Of a DNA stretch of 64,000 bases, positions 31,127 to 41,042 are shown in pieces (position 1 is the first letter of the stretch; every line of letters starts with the position of its first letter). The stretch covers positions 534,504 to 598,503 of the forward strand of contig ML976981.1 of assembly GCA_010015675.1 (NCBI GenBank). Direction: 5' to 3'. The position numbers and the translations under genes were made by a program. This DNA comes from Byssothecium circinans (lineage: Eukaryota; Ascomycota; Dothideomycetes; Pleosporales; Massarinaceae). The notes beneath the pieces are model-generated. The model saw nothing but the letters and a program-made list of their open reading frames with translations, was not told the DNA's origin and did no database searches.

Positions 31127-32635
31127 TCACACTCCGTCTTTGGTCGACTCCTTCACTCTTCTACTGACCGGCGACCCAGTGTTCACGACACTCTCTTCCG
31201 CAGTCTTGACCACTTTGATTCTCTGAGTGCTAGGCATATCGAACGGGCTCGTGCGACTATGAGTCGATCTCGGAACACCTAGCCCGTCTCCCTTGCCCGG
31301 TGTAGCTAACGGATCCATCGAAACCTCATTTTGTAGAGGCTGAGTAAGCGGATCCGTGCAGAAAATTGCGAGTAGCTTTTCTACAACATCACGGAGTCGA
31401 TCGGGTTGTGAGTGTAAAGGCTTGGTAGTGATGTGCTTTCTCAAAGCGAGCGCGGCGCCTTTATACGTTTGGTGGTAGACGAGTTTGTATTCTTCGTCTT
31501 TGGCGGCTTCCTCAGCCGCAGTTTCTTCGCTCAACTGCTCCTGATCTATGCCGGGCGCCACTGAGCCTCTGCGCGATTTGCTCTTCTTGCGCTGCTGGAA
31601 ACCATGCATACGCATCGCTGTCATGACTACCCGCGACAGGGCTTCTTTATTTCTTGATTCCGTTGTTGGCTCTTCTGGCTGCACGGGTACAGTAGCGACC
31701 TGAGATAAAGTAGACCGTTTTGTTTGACTTTCCGAAGCGCCTTTCCTACTCAGAGGTCGCGCGTCAGAAGAGATACTAGGCGATCGCGAAAGTGGCCTTG
31801 AGGGTGGTCGTGATCCTGCGGAACTGGGCCTCGATTCTGGAAAGAGTAGTGCTTTTGCGTCTGTCGAGACAGACTTTCGATGACAATATGCGCGCTGGCT
31901 CTCTTGTTCTTTCGCAATTGCAGCAGCTGCAAGCCTAGCCTTTTTCCGAGCCGCGGCGGCTTCTTCAACAAGATCGCGCTTTCTTTTAGGAGATACCGGC
32001 GTAGTATCGGGTCTATGTTGTGAAGGCAGGAATTGCGGCGGGATATCGGTATGCGGGTCTGAGCCATTGAGGGCGGGAGACAATGGCGGAATTCCGCGAA
32101 GAGCGTCCTGGTAGAGGAGATCGGATGAGAGCGGTAGAGCGTGTATTTTGAGTTCGGGACGTTCTTCCTGTTCGCCCTCTACCTGCGGGGCTTCGGGTGA
32201 AGAAGACGGCGGTGTGGGTAGTACTACAGCTCCATTCGAATGCGCGGTAACTGTACCATAGAATAATATCTCGGTAATCCTCAATCCAGTGGCCTTAATA
32301 TGACCTTCTTTCACCTTGGCCAGAAACCCAATTGGCGCTTGCGACCTCGCGTGTGCCCACCATTTCTGTGCAGTAACATCTCCAGCGGTTGTGGTTGGCG
32401 CGCTCGACAGTATAGACGCAAACCATTCCTCGGTAGCTTCAGAGCTGGTCCAAACATCGAGACTCGGTCCGGCAGCGAGGTATAGCGGTACACGGGAGGT
32501 ATCCACGGTCGAGAGAAAGCGGAGCGAGGCGGTGGAAATGATCGGTGCTGACGGAACATTGTGCGATGCGAAGCCGACGTCATTAATTGTTGTGCCATCG
32601 GGGAGGCAGATGCCTCCATTCCAGATGTCGGCCAT
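31127..32635 (-). CDS. SLD7: Sld7-like replication initiation protein
   Basis: Single exon, 502 residues from the ATG at 32635. In yeast, Sld7 stabilises Sld3 and helps load Cdc45 at origins. The part I recognise is the C-terminal domain near residues 380-440: EEYKLVYHQTYKGAALALRK followed by PDRLRDVVEKLLAIFC, which matches the Sld7 C-terminal dimerisation domain seen in filamentous fungi. The N-terminal ~200 residues (WNGGICLPDGTTINDVGF; TGLRITEILFYGTV) could be the Sld3-binding part. Between them lies a Lys/Arg-rich region with SPKRKRD (a nuclear signal), an Ala-rich helix (AAAARKKARLAAAAIAKEQ) and a Ser/Pro/Arg repeat region (SRPPSRPLSRSPS), likely CDK-regulated. Family assignment rests on the C-terminal motif, so it is moderate. 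Confidence 0.65.
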   Translation of the reverse strand: MADIWNGGICLPDGTTINDVGFASHNVPSAPIISTASLRFLSTVDTSRVPLYLAAGPSLDVWTSSEATEEWFASILSSAPTTTAGDVTAQKWWAHARSQAPIGFLAKVKEGHIKATGLRITEILFYGTVTAHSNGAVVLPTPPSSSPEAPQVEGEQEERPELKIHALPLSSDLLYQDALRGIPPLSPALNGSDPHTDIPPQFLPSQHRPDTTPVSPKRKRDLVEEAAAARKKARLAAAAIAKEQESQRAYCHRKSVSTDAKALLFPESRPSSAGSRPPSRPLSRSPSISSDARPLSRKGASESQTKRSTLSQVATVPVQPEEPTTESRNKEALSRVVMTAMRMHGFQQRKKSKSRRGSVAPGIDQEQLSEETAAEEAAKDEEYKLVYHQTYKGAALALRKHITTKPLHSQPDRLRDVVEKLLAIFCTDPLTQPLQNEVSMDPLATPGKGDGLGVPRSTHSRTSPFDMPSTQRIKVVKTAEESVVNTGSPVSRRVKESTKDGV

Positions 32636-33446
32636 GGTGGGTGTAATATGTGCTAGTGGGACAGGTTTAAAGTTGTTCCAAGGTCGGAGTGACGCGCTGA
32701 GAAAACGCGCTAATTTACGCGAATGCACGTGATGAATTTGACCTCGGGATCCCGAGCACCTTGGAATCCAATCTGAATTCTTCACAAATGCAGAGCTTCA
32801 CACAGAGTTAGATTTTACGCTAGTGGGATAGTGTGACATAAACATAGGCGCTTAGGTCGGCTGCATTATTCACGCATCGTGCGAGAGTGCTACTGTTTGT
32901 CACGTGGTGAAGCATTCACTCCGTAGGCTCGATTTAGCTTAGCACTCGTTTGAAATATGGCATCACCTCTTCTTCAAAGCATCAGCAAAATCCTTGTGCC
33001 TATCGCAGGAATCATCGCGATGTGTCGAAGATTCGAATCTATTGACTTTCTAAACAACTGGACAGTGGTGCTCAAACATTACAATGCTTGCAGAACCCCG
33101 AGAGTAGTTGTGCTAGCAGCCATACGAAAGCCAGCGAACCAATGAGGCAAATACGGAGGCACGCTTACCGCATTTAGAAGCATTGGTGAAGTGAACTCCT
33201 GACAATCATCAAGCAAGGGCGGAATACAAGGACATCATTACACATATACATAGGTCACAGCAGGGTCTCACAAAGAAGTGTCATGGTGGCCACCAATTTT
33301 TGATTGCAATACGGTAAAGACTGTGCGTTCGTGCTGTGAAGACTTCCGAGCAAAGAGAACTCGCCAACCGTTCAGTCACTTCCACGACCAGGGGTCCATT
33401 CATATGCACCTCATCGCCTTTCCTTCCTCATTCCTCCGATTGCAGT
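32636..33446. other. Intergenic, no gene seen
   Basis: Upstream region of the Sld7-like gene and 3' region of the SMP gene (both minus strand). No coding feature is supported. Confidence 0.45.
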
Positions 33447-33688
33447 CTACTTCTTCTCTTGACCACCCTTTGCAGCCACATTGGCGTTCTTGTCAGCCGA
33501 TGACTGCGCGCGAGAAGCGAAGGTTCCGGCCCCATCGTTCCCGGCCTTGGCCTGAGAATAGTCAGTACATAATCTCATGCAGCGTTATTCATCAGTGGGC
33601 TTACCTGGGTAGACTGAATCCGAGAGGCATCGGCCTGCGTCATAGGCTTTCCGCTTGAAGCGTTGTTGTTGCTGGCGTTTCCAGACAT
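33447..33688 (-). CDS. SMP-domain miniprotein (62 aa)
   Basis: Two exons, 33605-33688 and 33447-33551, with a 53-nt intron (GTAAGC donor, CTGACT branch, CTCAG acceptor) after a complete codon. The product starts MSGNASNNNASSGKPMTQAD; the diagnostic core is MTQADASRIQSTQAKAGND followed by GTFASRAQSSADKNAN, the seed-maturation-protein (SMP) motif shared with plant LEA proteins. Fungal proteins of this kind are small, hydrophilic, Ala/Ser/Lys-rich and are thought to protect cells in desiccation or conidia, although direct evidence is limited. A TATA box lies about 135 bases upstream. The gene is too short for most ORF filters and would be missed without splicing. Confidence 0.78.
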
Positions 33689-33822
33689 TTTGATGCCGTT
33701 GTTTCGTTGGTTGGGACGAGTGAATTGAAGATGTTGTGTTGATCGTTAAGACGAGATTATGGAGTGCAGGAGTGAAATCTGAGATGCCACGACCATTGGA
33801 AAAGTGCGGGATTTTGGGTGTT

Positions 33823-33829
33823 CTTTATA
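33823..33829 (-). promoter_or_regulatory. Probable TATA box of SMP gene
   Basis: TATAAAG on the minus strand (CTTTATA on +), 135 bases upstream of the ATG at 33688. A CCAAT word (ATTGG on +) lies nearby at 33795-33799. Confidence 0.45.
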
Positions 33830-34080
33830 CCTGTGCGAGGTGTGGGAGCTTGCTCCATGATGTTTGTGTTGCGTTGAGGCAAAATATCTGGGGTCGTAAA
33901 TTGCGGTGAAGATTGTCGTTTTCCAATATCTGTTGACTGGTCCCCACGGTTACTTGCTGAACTGTACCACAAAGAATTTTATTGCCGTTTCACATTGAGA
34001 AATGCTCGTTCTGTGTCATGTTCTTCATTTTGATCCATCACGACTGTACTACCGATAATCGCACGTTTGCTCGAAAATGA

Positions 34081-34802
34081 TCAAGCCATTGCTGTTGCCC
34101 CAACAAATCCACCAGATGTTTTTCCGCTACTAATCATACCACTTAGTTTGGGAGACATGGTGCTGAACTCGGACGTCGTGGGCGATAAAGGCGTCAAGGC
34201 TGCTGCCTGGTTGTTGTGCTCCGCCGTCTTGTTACATCGAAGCTCCGTCCCGGCTACGAAGAAGTCGGCACCCGCTCCAAGACGTCGTACCGATCTCCAT
34301 AGACGATTCTGGCCTTGCTCGATGCAACGATCGGTTCATTTACGACGGCCTCCTTGTGTTCGGCGATCTTATAAAGGAGGTGATCCTCCAAACAGCCATT
34401 CAAGCGTCACTGAAGCGCATTGAGATTTTCATTCTGCTTTCTTCAGTTTAACCATCCCAGGGTGCATGCCATCCTTGATCAGCTCGACCACCTTACCATA
34501 AACGTCGATCAGCATCTTGGCTTTCGGGAGATCAGCACCTGTCTCCGAGTCCTCGCAGATCTTGTAACATTACCCCGCGTTGAGAGCTTGGGCAAGCTTG
34601 TTGAACGAAGCACAAAGCTGGGGTCGGAACGCGGATGCGGGAATGGCAAACTAAATTGTGGGGGAACGACGTGTTTGGATAGCTCAAAGTTCCAGCCAAT
34701 AGCCTCTGGCCTGTGAGTAATCACTTTGGGTCTGGAGTTATTTTCGGAATCTGAGGAGGCACACGTATTGGAGTTACATTCATGAACTGGATATCGCGGC
34801 AT
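34081..34802 (-). pseudogene. Decayed gene, family unknown
   Basis: Protein-like stretches with good codon composition appear in different frames on the minus strand and are separated by stops and shifts. The first (34802 downward) contains EAIGWNFELSKHVVPPQF. A second frame reads FRPQLCASFNKLAQALNA, is cut by TAA, and continues in the same frame as SETGADLPKAKMLIDVYGKV to a stop at 34429. A third frame ends at 34081 with MISSGKTSGGFVGATAMA. Simple introns do not repair all of these, so I call it a relic. The GWN(F/Y)E motif recurs in the broken gene at 35334-36196 (GWNYEAVKSF), a hint that they are related. No function is given. Confidence 0.4.
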
Positions 34803-34905
34803 CTATGCTGCTAGGAGCCATTGGGTTCTTTGTATTTTGTCCAGACAGACCAGGGGGGCCAGTAGGTTCGCAGGTGATGTGGAAATACAAAATGATAAAC
34901 GGTGT

Positions 34906-35067
34906 CTACTTTTGAACAAGGTGAGCGCCGAAGTGTGGATTTTTGTGCGTGGTCAGGTCGACTCCCAGAAACTCTACGATTATGTCAGCTCTGGGAAGCT
35001 TTACTGCTGAAAGAGGCGTCAGCTTTGCGTTCCTGACCTCGGATTCAAGAGCGTTATGGTGACTCAT
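34906..35067 (-). CDS. Possible 53-residue protein or exon
   Basis: ATG at 35067, stop at 34906. The translation (MSHHNALESEVRNAKL, then LPRADIIVEFLGVDLTTHK) has coding-like codon use. It could be a stand-alone small protein or the first exon of the decayed gene just downstream on the same strand. No family recognised. Confidence 0.3.
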   Translation of the reverse strand: MSHHNALESEVRNAKLTPLSAVKLPRADIIVEFLGVDLTTHKNPHFGAHLVQK

Positions 35068-35333
35068 GATATTGTTGTGGAGGTAGCATGAGGGAATGTG
35101 TGAATTGATCGTGCGTGTACCTCAGTGCCTGTACTTACATGAGTAATGAACTCGGTGTTAAGAAATTCAGGTGTCCGAGTTGTGCAGTTGAACGTGCTGG
35201 GGCATGAATGTATTGATAATGGTCCTATTAAATTTCCTCCCAAATTATCAACGTGGTTCTCATGACTCAGAAAATACTCCCGTTCCCAGCGGGGTCCAGG
35301 AGCAGATATTTTCTGCAAGCTTTTCCTCCCCCT

Positions 35334-36196
35334 TCAATCACCAAAGTACCTCGCACGAATAACCGCCGGGTTCGTTGGCGGCATCACACTAAGCCCATCC
35401 CTCGGTAACCTCGTCGCCGGCGAGAGATGCACAGGAGGAAAGCTCAACAATCCAGTAACAGCATCCTCTCTCGCCATCCCCACGCGCCATACAGGAAGAT
35501 CTCGCTTCCCAAGGAAGAGGTCAGCCAGCGACTCCACGTACCTGCTCTCCAGATACCCGTACATATCGCCATATCCAACCTGGACCTCATTGCCGCTGGC
35601 ATCCTGCTCGGCGCGGTTGTTGATCAGGTACCCGCTCATGGCTGGATGGATACCGTACGCAAGTCTACTGTGGAAAGCGATTGCGTCTGGGCGCGGATCC
35701 GCGATGGCTGCTTGAAGTCGCCGGCATCGGACGTTGAGCACGCCGTGCTGACTCTCTATGGCATTAAGTGCTTTGTCATTCTCCATTTGATATTTTCCGG
35801 TATTGTTCAGTTGGATGAGGTCATTGGCTGCGGTCTCGCCGTTGTCGGTATCCGCATGGACTTTTTAGCAGCTGATGACTACCACGATGTCATTTGGCTC
35901 GAAGGCGACGACCATTCCTGTACCTCGGTATTCGGTGTCGATGGCCTCAACGGTGTGATAGAGGAATTTTGGGCGACCGGTGCCGACGGGGTCTTTGTCG
36001 ATGTCGAGGGGTTCGGTCTTGGACCATGGTATTAACCACCAGTTGTTGGGGATGGCGGCTGGGAAGGACTTGACGGCTTCGTAGTTCCAGCCGTTGGGTT
36101 CTTGCTTCCGCCTTTTTGGGTCAGTAGCTGTGTGGACTGCGATGGAGAGGTAGAGTACTTAAAACCGAGAGGTTTGTTTGCGGAAGATAACGACAT
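35334..36196 (-). pseudogene. Broken gene, unknown family
   Basis: The minus strand carries one continuous protein-like frame from about 36158 to 35334, beginning VLYLSIAVHTATDPKRRK, through GWNYEAVKSFPAAIPNNWW and FLYHTVEAIDTEYRGTGMV, to a C-terminus ending NPAVIRARYFGD. It is interrupted by an in-frame TAA at 35875-35877 (after DIVVVISC), and coding composition and frame continue unchanged after it. Upstream, the likely start (ATG at 36196, MSLSSANKPLGF) is in another frame, with a TAA at 36159-36161, so a one-base shift is needed. An alternative reading of the first stop is a 63-nt intron with donor GTACAG and acceptor AAAAG; this would remove it without changing frame. A TATAAA (minus strand, about 36375) supports a former or present promoter. 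Confidence 0.45.
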
Positions 36197-37180
36197 GTCG
36201 AAGTGCTCATAGGATTCTAGGACAGTTAGACAGTATCCTCAAATTGAACTGGTAGAGAGAATGACAGCTTACTTTGGTCTGAGAATATGTGTTGCTATAA
36301 GGGGGCGAAGAGAGTGAATATCTGAGGCGGACTGTGTGTGATGATATACAAGTCTCGGTGCGAGAGAAGCAGTGTTTATACTTCCGCAGGCCTGACGCTA
36401 AGAGTATGAACTCAAGGGGAGCGTTTGTTGAAGCGTCAAGAAAATCGAGAAGATTGAAGGTGATCTTGATCAGACGACCAAATCCTTGTTAAAGGAGGTT
36501 CGCAAGCCATAGTCAACTTGCCTCCCCCAGGAAGCCTCCCGTTCACCTCGGAATAGTAGCTTCGTTGAGGAGAGAACCAATATTTACCTTGCGAGTAAGT
36601 GCTTGTGAAGCGATCAGAATGGGAGTGAATGGGAAGGTGCTTATACATCGGTAACGTGAAGCTGGCTGGCTATGCCTATCTTTACGAGGGAGACTGGCAA
36701 ACTTGAATGACCCCGCCTCCAAGTCACATTCACTAAATCACTTCACTACGATATAAACAATAGGCGAAGATGATAAAGGATGGCTTTAAACAAAGACATC
36801 GTAAGCGATGGTGACGTCTAACACCTGCTTCAAGTCAGTCATCAACTTCTCCATAATAATCATTTATCTTATGGTTGTTCGAAGAGCAATATCCAGTTCC
36901 CGATACAAACGATAGATATATTGAGGGAATAAAAAGAGTGGAAGCTCATGATGATAAGCAAATCCAAAAGAGACCGATACTCCATAAGAAGGCTGAGGTT
37001 AATCTGAAACCCATCGCAGATTGAGCGAAGAGAATCGCATATGATCGACAATGTCATCAGCTTTGACATCAACTTTGAGGTTATTATTGCACAGTTGCTC
37101 TTTCCCGTTAACCATGATGCCGCCGTTCAAGCGATGGCATGAACGTGCCTTTGCCCGGAGCGCATCTGTCGCAGCAGTTA
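36197..37180. other. Intergenic, no firm gene
   Basis: Promoter side of the broken gene at 35334-36196 and 3' side of the kinase-like gene. A 70-codon minus-strand frame (36436-36648) and another at 36999-37256 have no family signature and are not called. Confidence 0.4.
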
Positions 37181-38083
37181 CTAACCCTTTCCCGCCACGT
37201 TCTTCGAAACTTTGTGGAAGGCGATACTGCACAGCAAAGCCACCGTGATCGTCCACGGCATGATCTTCAAGATCACTTCACGGAGATCTCCTCGGCAGCC
37301 CATGCCACCAACCCCACCGGCTACGATTCCTCCAAACAGAAACCAATCTTTGTATCGATCCTTATGATACATGTGATTTATCATCGTCGCAGCCGCTGTG
37401 AAGACTAAGGTCGAAGCAATCTCATGGCCAATACGATTCGGTTCCGGATCGGGCTGCACCACAAGCTCGGCTGAGTTGTCATGCCGCAGCCGAGTTTCGA
37501 ACAAAAGAATATGCCACAGTTGCATAAGTTGTCCCATGTCAAGAATGGATCCAAGAATCAATGCAATACACCATGTGGTTGCGATCGCTCGTAGGATTGA
37601 CCGGGACAGAGCGGATATCCATGGCGGAGATAAATCTTCCTCATCGTCATCCGCAAAATTGCCCAAGTCTGCGACTAAGCGGGTTTGATTAGCACTGATG
37701 TCTTTCCCCAGGGACACGATGGTGAACAAACTGTCGCGAATCCCCCAAGTGAAAGCCGTCCGTTGATCTTTCTCGTGTTCCTTTCCCAAGAATACCCTCC
37801 TGTAGATCGCACACGCATGTTCGGCTTTGCTCTGAAATTTTGAGAAGCCAAAATCCGCCATATTGAAGCGCTCAGAACTGTCGTGATCATTGCGTGTCTT
37901 ATCGAACCACAGGATGTTGTCTGGTTTGATATCGCCGTATCTGCTATAACGCAGTTAGCAACTGTTCCGGTTCAGGTCTCAAGAAAGCTGTGGAAATTTG
38001 ACATACCCATATTTCTTTTCACCTTGAATGTTCGAAACCACTCGCTTCTCGAACGTATTCCATACATGACATATCCACTTCAT
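37181..38083 (-). CDS. Kinase catalytic-loop fragment with membrane tail
   Basis: Exons 38007-38083 and 37181-37943 (intron 63 nt: GTATGT donor, GCTAAC branch, TATAG acceptor) give 279 residues. Around the splice the protein reads KKYGRYGDIKPDNILWF, then FNMADFGFSKFQ: the catalytic loop (Asp, Lys, Asn) and DFG motif of a Ser/Thr kinase of the fungal type that usually reads GRHGDIKPENILWF; the His is Tyr here. The N-lobe (Gly loop, Lys, Glu) is absent and no APE motif follows. Instead come an acidic stretch (ADDDEEDLSPPW) and about four hydrophobic segments (ATTWCIALILGSILDMG, LVFTAAATMI, WFLFGGIVAGGVGGMG, MPWTITVALLCSIAF). A possible further in-frame intron is at 37674-37736. This is either a decayed kinase fused to another gene or a small membrane pseudokinase. 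Confidence 0.45.
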
Positions 38084-38769
38084 GATGTTCGAACTCGATG
38101 CATGCGTGGGCGCAAGGCCACGGGCGGGGATGGAGGCGTGGAAAAAAAGAGCGGCAGCGTCACAAGAAGAGCCGCTGAAAAAATGCAGAATCGGCCTTGT
38201 GATCTGCCTTCCGGTGAGCGAGCCATTATATGCACATGTAAATCAAGTTGCACTGCAGGAAATCACAGCAGGATTGGCCTCAGCCTGATGACCCTAGGCT
38301 AAAACCAGCCAATTTCCTGCGCACTTGCTCAGCCTCGTGTGCATTTTCGACCAGTTGTTTCCACTAAACATACGACACGTACCGTAGGCGCAGTATAATG
38401 GCGTACTCGTGTGCCTTGAGTGCCTCATTTCCTTGACCGGTCCCTGGGAAGCCGTCGCAACCGCCTGTGGGCATTCAGTGGGCCATTAGAGTCCGGCCGT
38501 GCCCCAACATGAGGCGTCTCGAACGTCCCATCTTCGAACTTCCCTCATTGTGCTTGTCTCGACAGTAGCCCATTGTGCAAAGGTTTGAAACGTCGAAGGC
38601 AACGTCCCTGCAAAAAGAGAAAGACTACAAAATGCTTTGCCTCTTGATGTCCGGTAAGTGGTTTCAATCAAAAAAACATGAGAGGGGTTAACTTTCGATA
38701 GTCATCATCATATTCTGTTCCCCCTTCGATTTCTCGGTGAGGGTTTCCGACAACGGTTCCATTGAGAAG
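38084..38769. other. Intergenic, no gene seen
   Basis: Divergent spacer between the kinase-like gene (-) and the membrane protein gene (+). The kinase frame remains open upstream to about 38240 without an ATG, possibly a lost N-terminal exon. No motif is recognised. Confidence 0.4.
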
Positions 38770-39558
38770 ATGGCCACAAAAGAGACTGCCTCACATCTCA
38801 TCGACAAAGCCAGCCTTGGGCTTGAGAGAGAGCATTACCTGTTCTCACCTTCTAAGAAATGGCGCAGCCTCCGACATTTAGCGACGGGTCTATTGGTGCT
38901 TGCTATCGTAGCTCTTGTCGCGCCCGTGGCAGCAGTCGATACTGAACTGGTTCACCTTGGATCTGTCGCCGTCGCACACGTCGTCAATCCCACGTATGCA
39001 TTCGCTCCGGCACCAGTTTCGGATCCAGAATACGTCCCGAGAATCGCGGCTGGGACATTTGCGGGAATGCTCTTCATATTGGGTGGATATCTCGCTGGCG
39101 CGGCAAGGAGCTTGCTGGGCCCACTGATGGGTACGACGAGCGTGCTGTGGTTCATTATGCGTAACGACAAAGAAGTGCCAGCGCGGCTGTCTTGGATGTG
39201 AGTCAATGTTGGTGCATGTCGTGGAAAGGGTGGCACTGATTTGATGCTGTAGTGTCCTTGGCGCATGGTCGATTTTTACACTGGTCTACCTTACCCTCCA
39301 ATGCAGAAGGGTCGCCTATCACAAGCTGTAAGTTTCTGTGCGTTTGGAATTGAATATAGGCCACTGACCTATTCAAGCTATGTGCTCTTGACTGTTGCCT
39401 CTGCAAGTACATGTCTCTGCATCATGGGTTTGGCACAAAAGTCGTCGATCGAGGGCGGTTTGGTCACTGCTATTCCACCATGTACGTCTTTCGCAGCGTA
39501 TGCCGTGGCTTTCTTTTTCCCAAATCGATCGCGGCGTCGACAGGTGGAATTGGTGTAG
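38770..39558 (+). CDS. Membrane protein, paralogue A
   Basis: Three exons (38770-39197, 39253-39327, 39378-39558) give 227 residues. Hydrophobic segments: HLATGLLVLAIVALVAPVAA, GTFAGMLFILGGYLAG, LGAWSIFTLVYLTL, and YVLLTVASASTCLCIMGLA, then VTAIPPCTSFAAYAVAFFFP, so four or five helices. Between helices lies LLGPLMGTTSVLWFIMRND, the best-conserved element. The gene at 52466-53222 encodes a paralogue with the same element, the same intron phases (both 2) and exactly the same lengths for exons 2 and 3 (75 and 181 nt). The basic C-terminus (PNRSRRRQ) is probably cytosolic. I do not recognise the family; no transporter motif is visible. Start: first ATG of the frame, at 38770. Confidence 0.72.
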
Positions 39559-39741
39559 ATTGGATTGCTGGGAACTCCGACACGACATTATGGATTATTA
39601 CGACATCATAAACCATGAAAACCCTGAAACTGGATCCACTCCAATACACATCGCCCGTTTCGCAGCCCTCGAGATCATTGCATGTATTGGATGGTATATC
39701 TAGTGGGACTATACATTAACAAGCAGAGTGAAGACTGCGGT

Positions 39742-40533
39742 TCACCTGCCCTTCTTCCTCTGAACCTGAAATGTCGTCTTCCGTCTTCTTTCCACCCACC
39801 GTGCCCATCCCGAGTCTACTAGATCTTCCTGTACGACCAAGTCTCTCACACGAAAAAGCTTTGCCAGCTCTGTTTCCAATGCCCATTCTACCCAGCCAGC
39901 CCTTCTCAAGAAGGTCGTGAATCCGAACCACACCACAGCGAAGATCGCACCTGCCGCACAGCCAACCAAGACCTGCTTCGGTGTGTGATAGCTCAAGTAT
40001 ATCCGACTGGACGCAACGGCAGCTGCTGAAGCAAGAGCAGCGATAGACAAGGCAAATCGCTGAGCAAAGCTGAATGGCGTGTGGGTTTCGGTCGGATGAG
40101 GTACGTGACGGAACAGGAGGAAGAAAGTCAGCGTCACGGAGAAAAAGGTGACAAACTGTGCATGGGAGGATGGCATCCCATAGCCTTTGCCATGCATTTC
40201 TGGCCTCCATTAGCATTTGCCTGTCAATATGTAAGATGGGGATGCTCACCCCGCGGCCGCTCTTCCTTGATATACCGCTTCAAACACCAATTCAGCGCCT
40301 CGCATGCCATCTGCCCCGCAAACATGAGCAAAATCTCAATCTCGCGGTTCGACCATATCAGCGTCGCGTACACTACACATAGACCTTGCGGAACGAGAGC
40401 TAGCCAGGCACAGAGGTACGAGACGCGGTCGGCGGGGTTCTGGGGCGGTCAGTCGGCATCCCGCTCACAGAATAGAGAGCCGTACATAGTGAACATGCGT
40501 CAGCGAGAGTGACGCGAGCGGCGGATTGTCCAT
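39742..40533 (-). CDS. CAX4: Dolichyl-diphosphatase (PAP2 family)
   Basis: Three exons (40486-40533, 40250-40439, 39742-40199; introns 46 and 50 nt) give 231 residues. The enzyme removes a phosphate from dolichyl diphosphate on the ER lumen side so that dolichyl phosphate can be reused in N-glycosylation. All three PAP2 motifs are seen: K-x6-RP (KRYIKEERP, end of exon 2), PSSH in KGYGMPSSHAQFVTFF (start of exon 3) and SR-x5-H (SRIYLSYH), the last His being catalytic. Four or five membrane helices surround them (LCAWLALVPQGLCVVYATLI; FFSVTLTFFLLF; FALSIAALASAAAVA; VLVGCAAGAIFAVVWFGF). A basic C-terminal tail follows. Its 3' end is only 183 bp from the convergent paralogue A gene. Confidence 0.93.
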
Positions 40534-41042
40534 TATGCTCAAGGCTCGATGGGATGTTATCGTGAGGGATGACGGGTGAGGTTCGGTAATTCAGGAACCG
40601 CGATAGCGGGATGGTGATTATGTCATCCGTCGTATTCTCTCAGAAGTCAGCGCGACGGTGACTCGGAATGTTGGTCTTCAAATGTGCATTTAGTCTTGCT
40701 GAAGATCACGAGGCGCCCTCTGCAAACCGCCCTTTTTCGTCACTGGCGCCCTGATCATTACAAACCCTCCGCAACCCCGCCACGCGGTTGAAAGAATTCA
40801 CCACCTACAATAACTAACACGTAAATAACTCTCCTTTAACTTTAACCAAATATAGGATTGTAAAGCTAGGCCTGCTCTTTTACGTAGGAGTAAGAAGAGG
40901 TTAAAAGGGCTTCGTTCGGTGTGGGTAAATATAACTGAAGTTTTTTGGGGTGCGGCGAATTGTTTCAATCGCGTGCCTGCTTGCCACCACGCCCACGACC
41001 CCAGCGTGAGCCAACCTTCTGGCCTCCATACCCTAGGACCTA
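40534..41042. promoter_or_regulatory. Divergent promoter, CAX4 / RBR ligase
   Basis: 509 bp between two divergent start codons. It contains an AT-rich islet at about 40800-40930 with TTTAACC (841-847) and GGTTAAA (899-905) as weak inverted words, unlike the GC-rich flanks. No clear TATA box for either gene. Confidence 0.4.

Noticed and set aside
36436..36648. 70-codon minus frame upstream of the broken gene
   Set aside because: No family signature; may be leader or chance.
37674..37736. Extra in-frame intron in the kinase-like gene
   Set aside because: GTTTGT donor and GCTAAT branch are plausible, but no conserved protein sequence shows that it must be removed; kept only as a possibility.
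40800..40930. AT-rich islet with TTTAACC/GGTTAAA words, considered as a MITE
   Set aside because: Inverted arms are only about 7 bases and no target-site duplication is visible.
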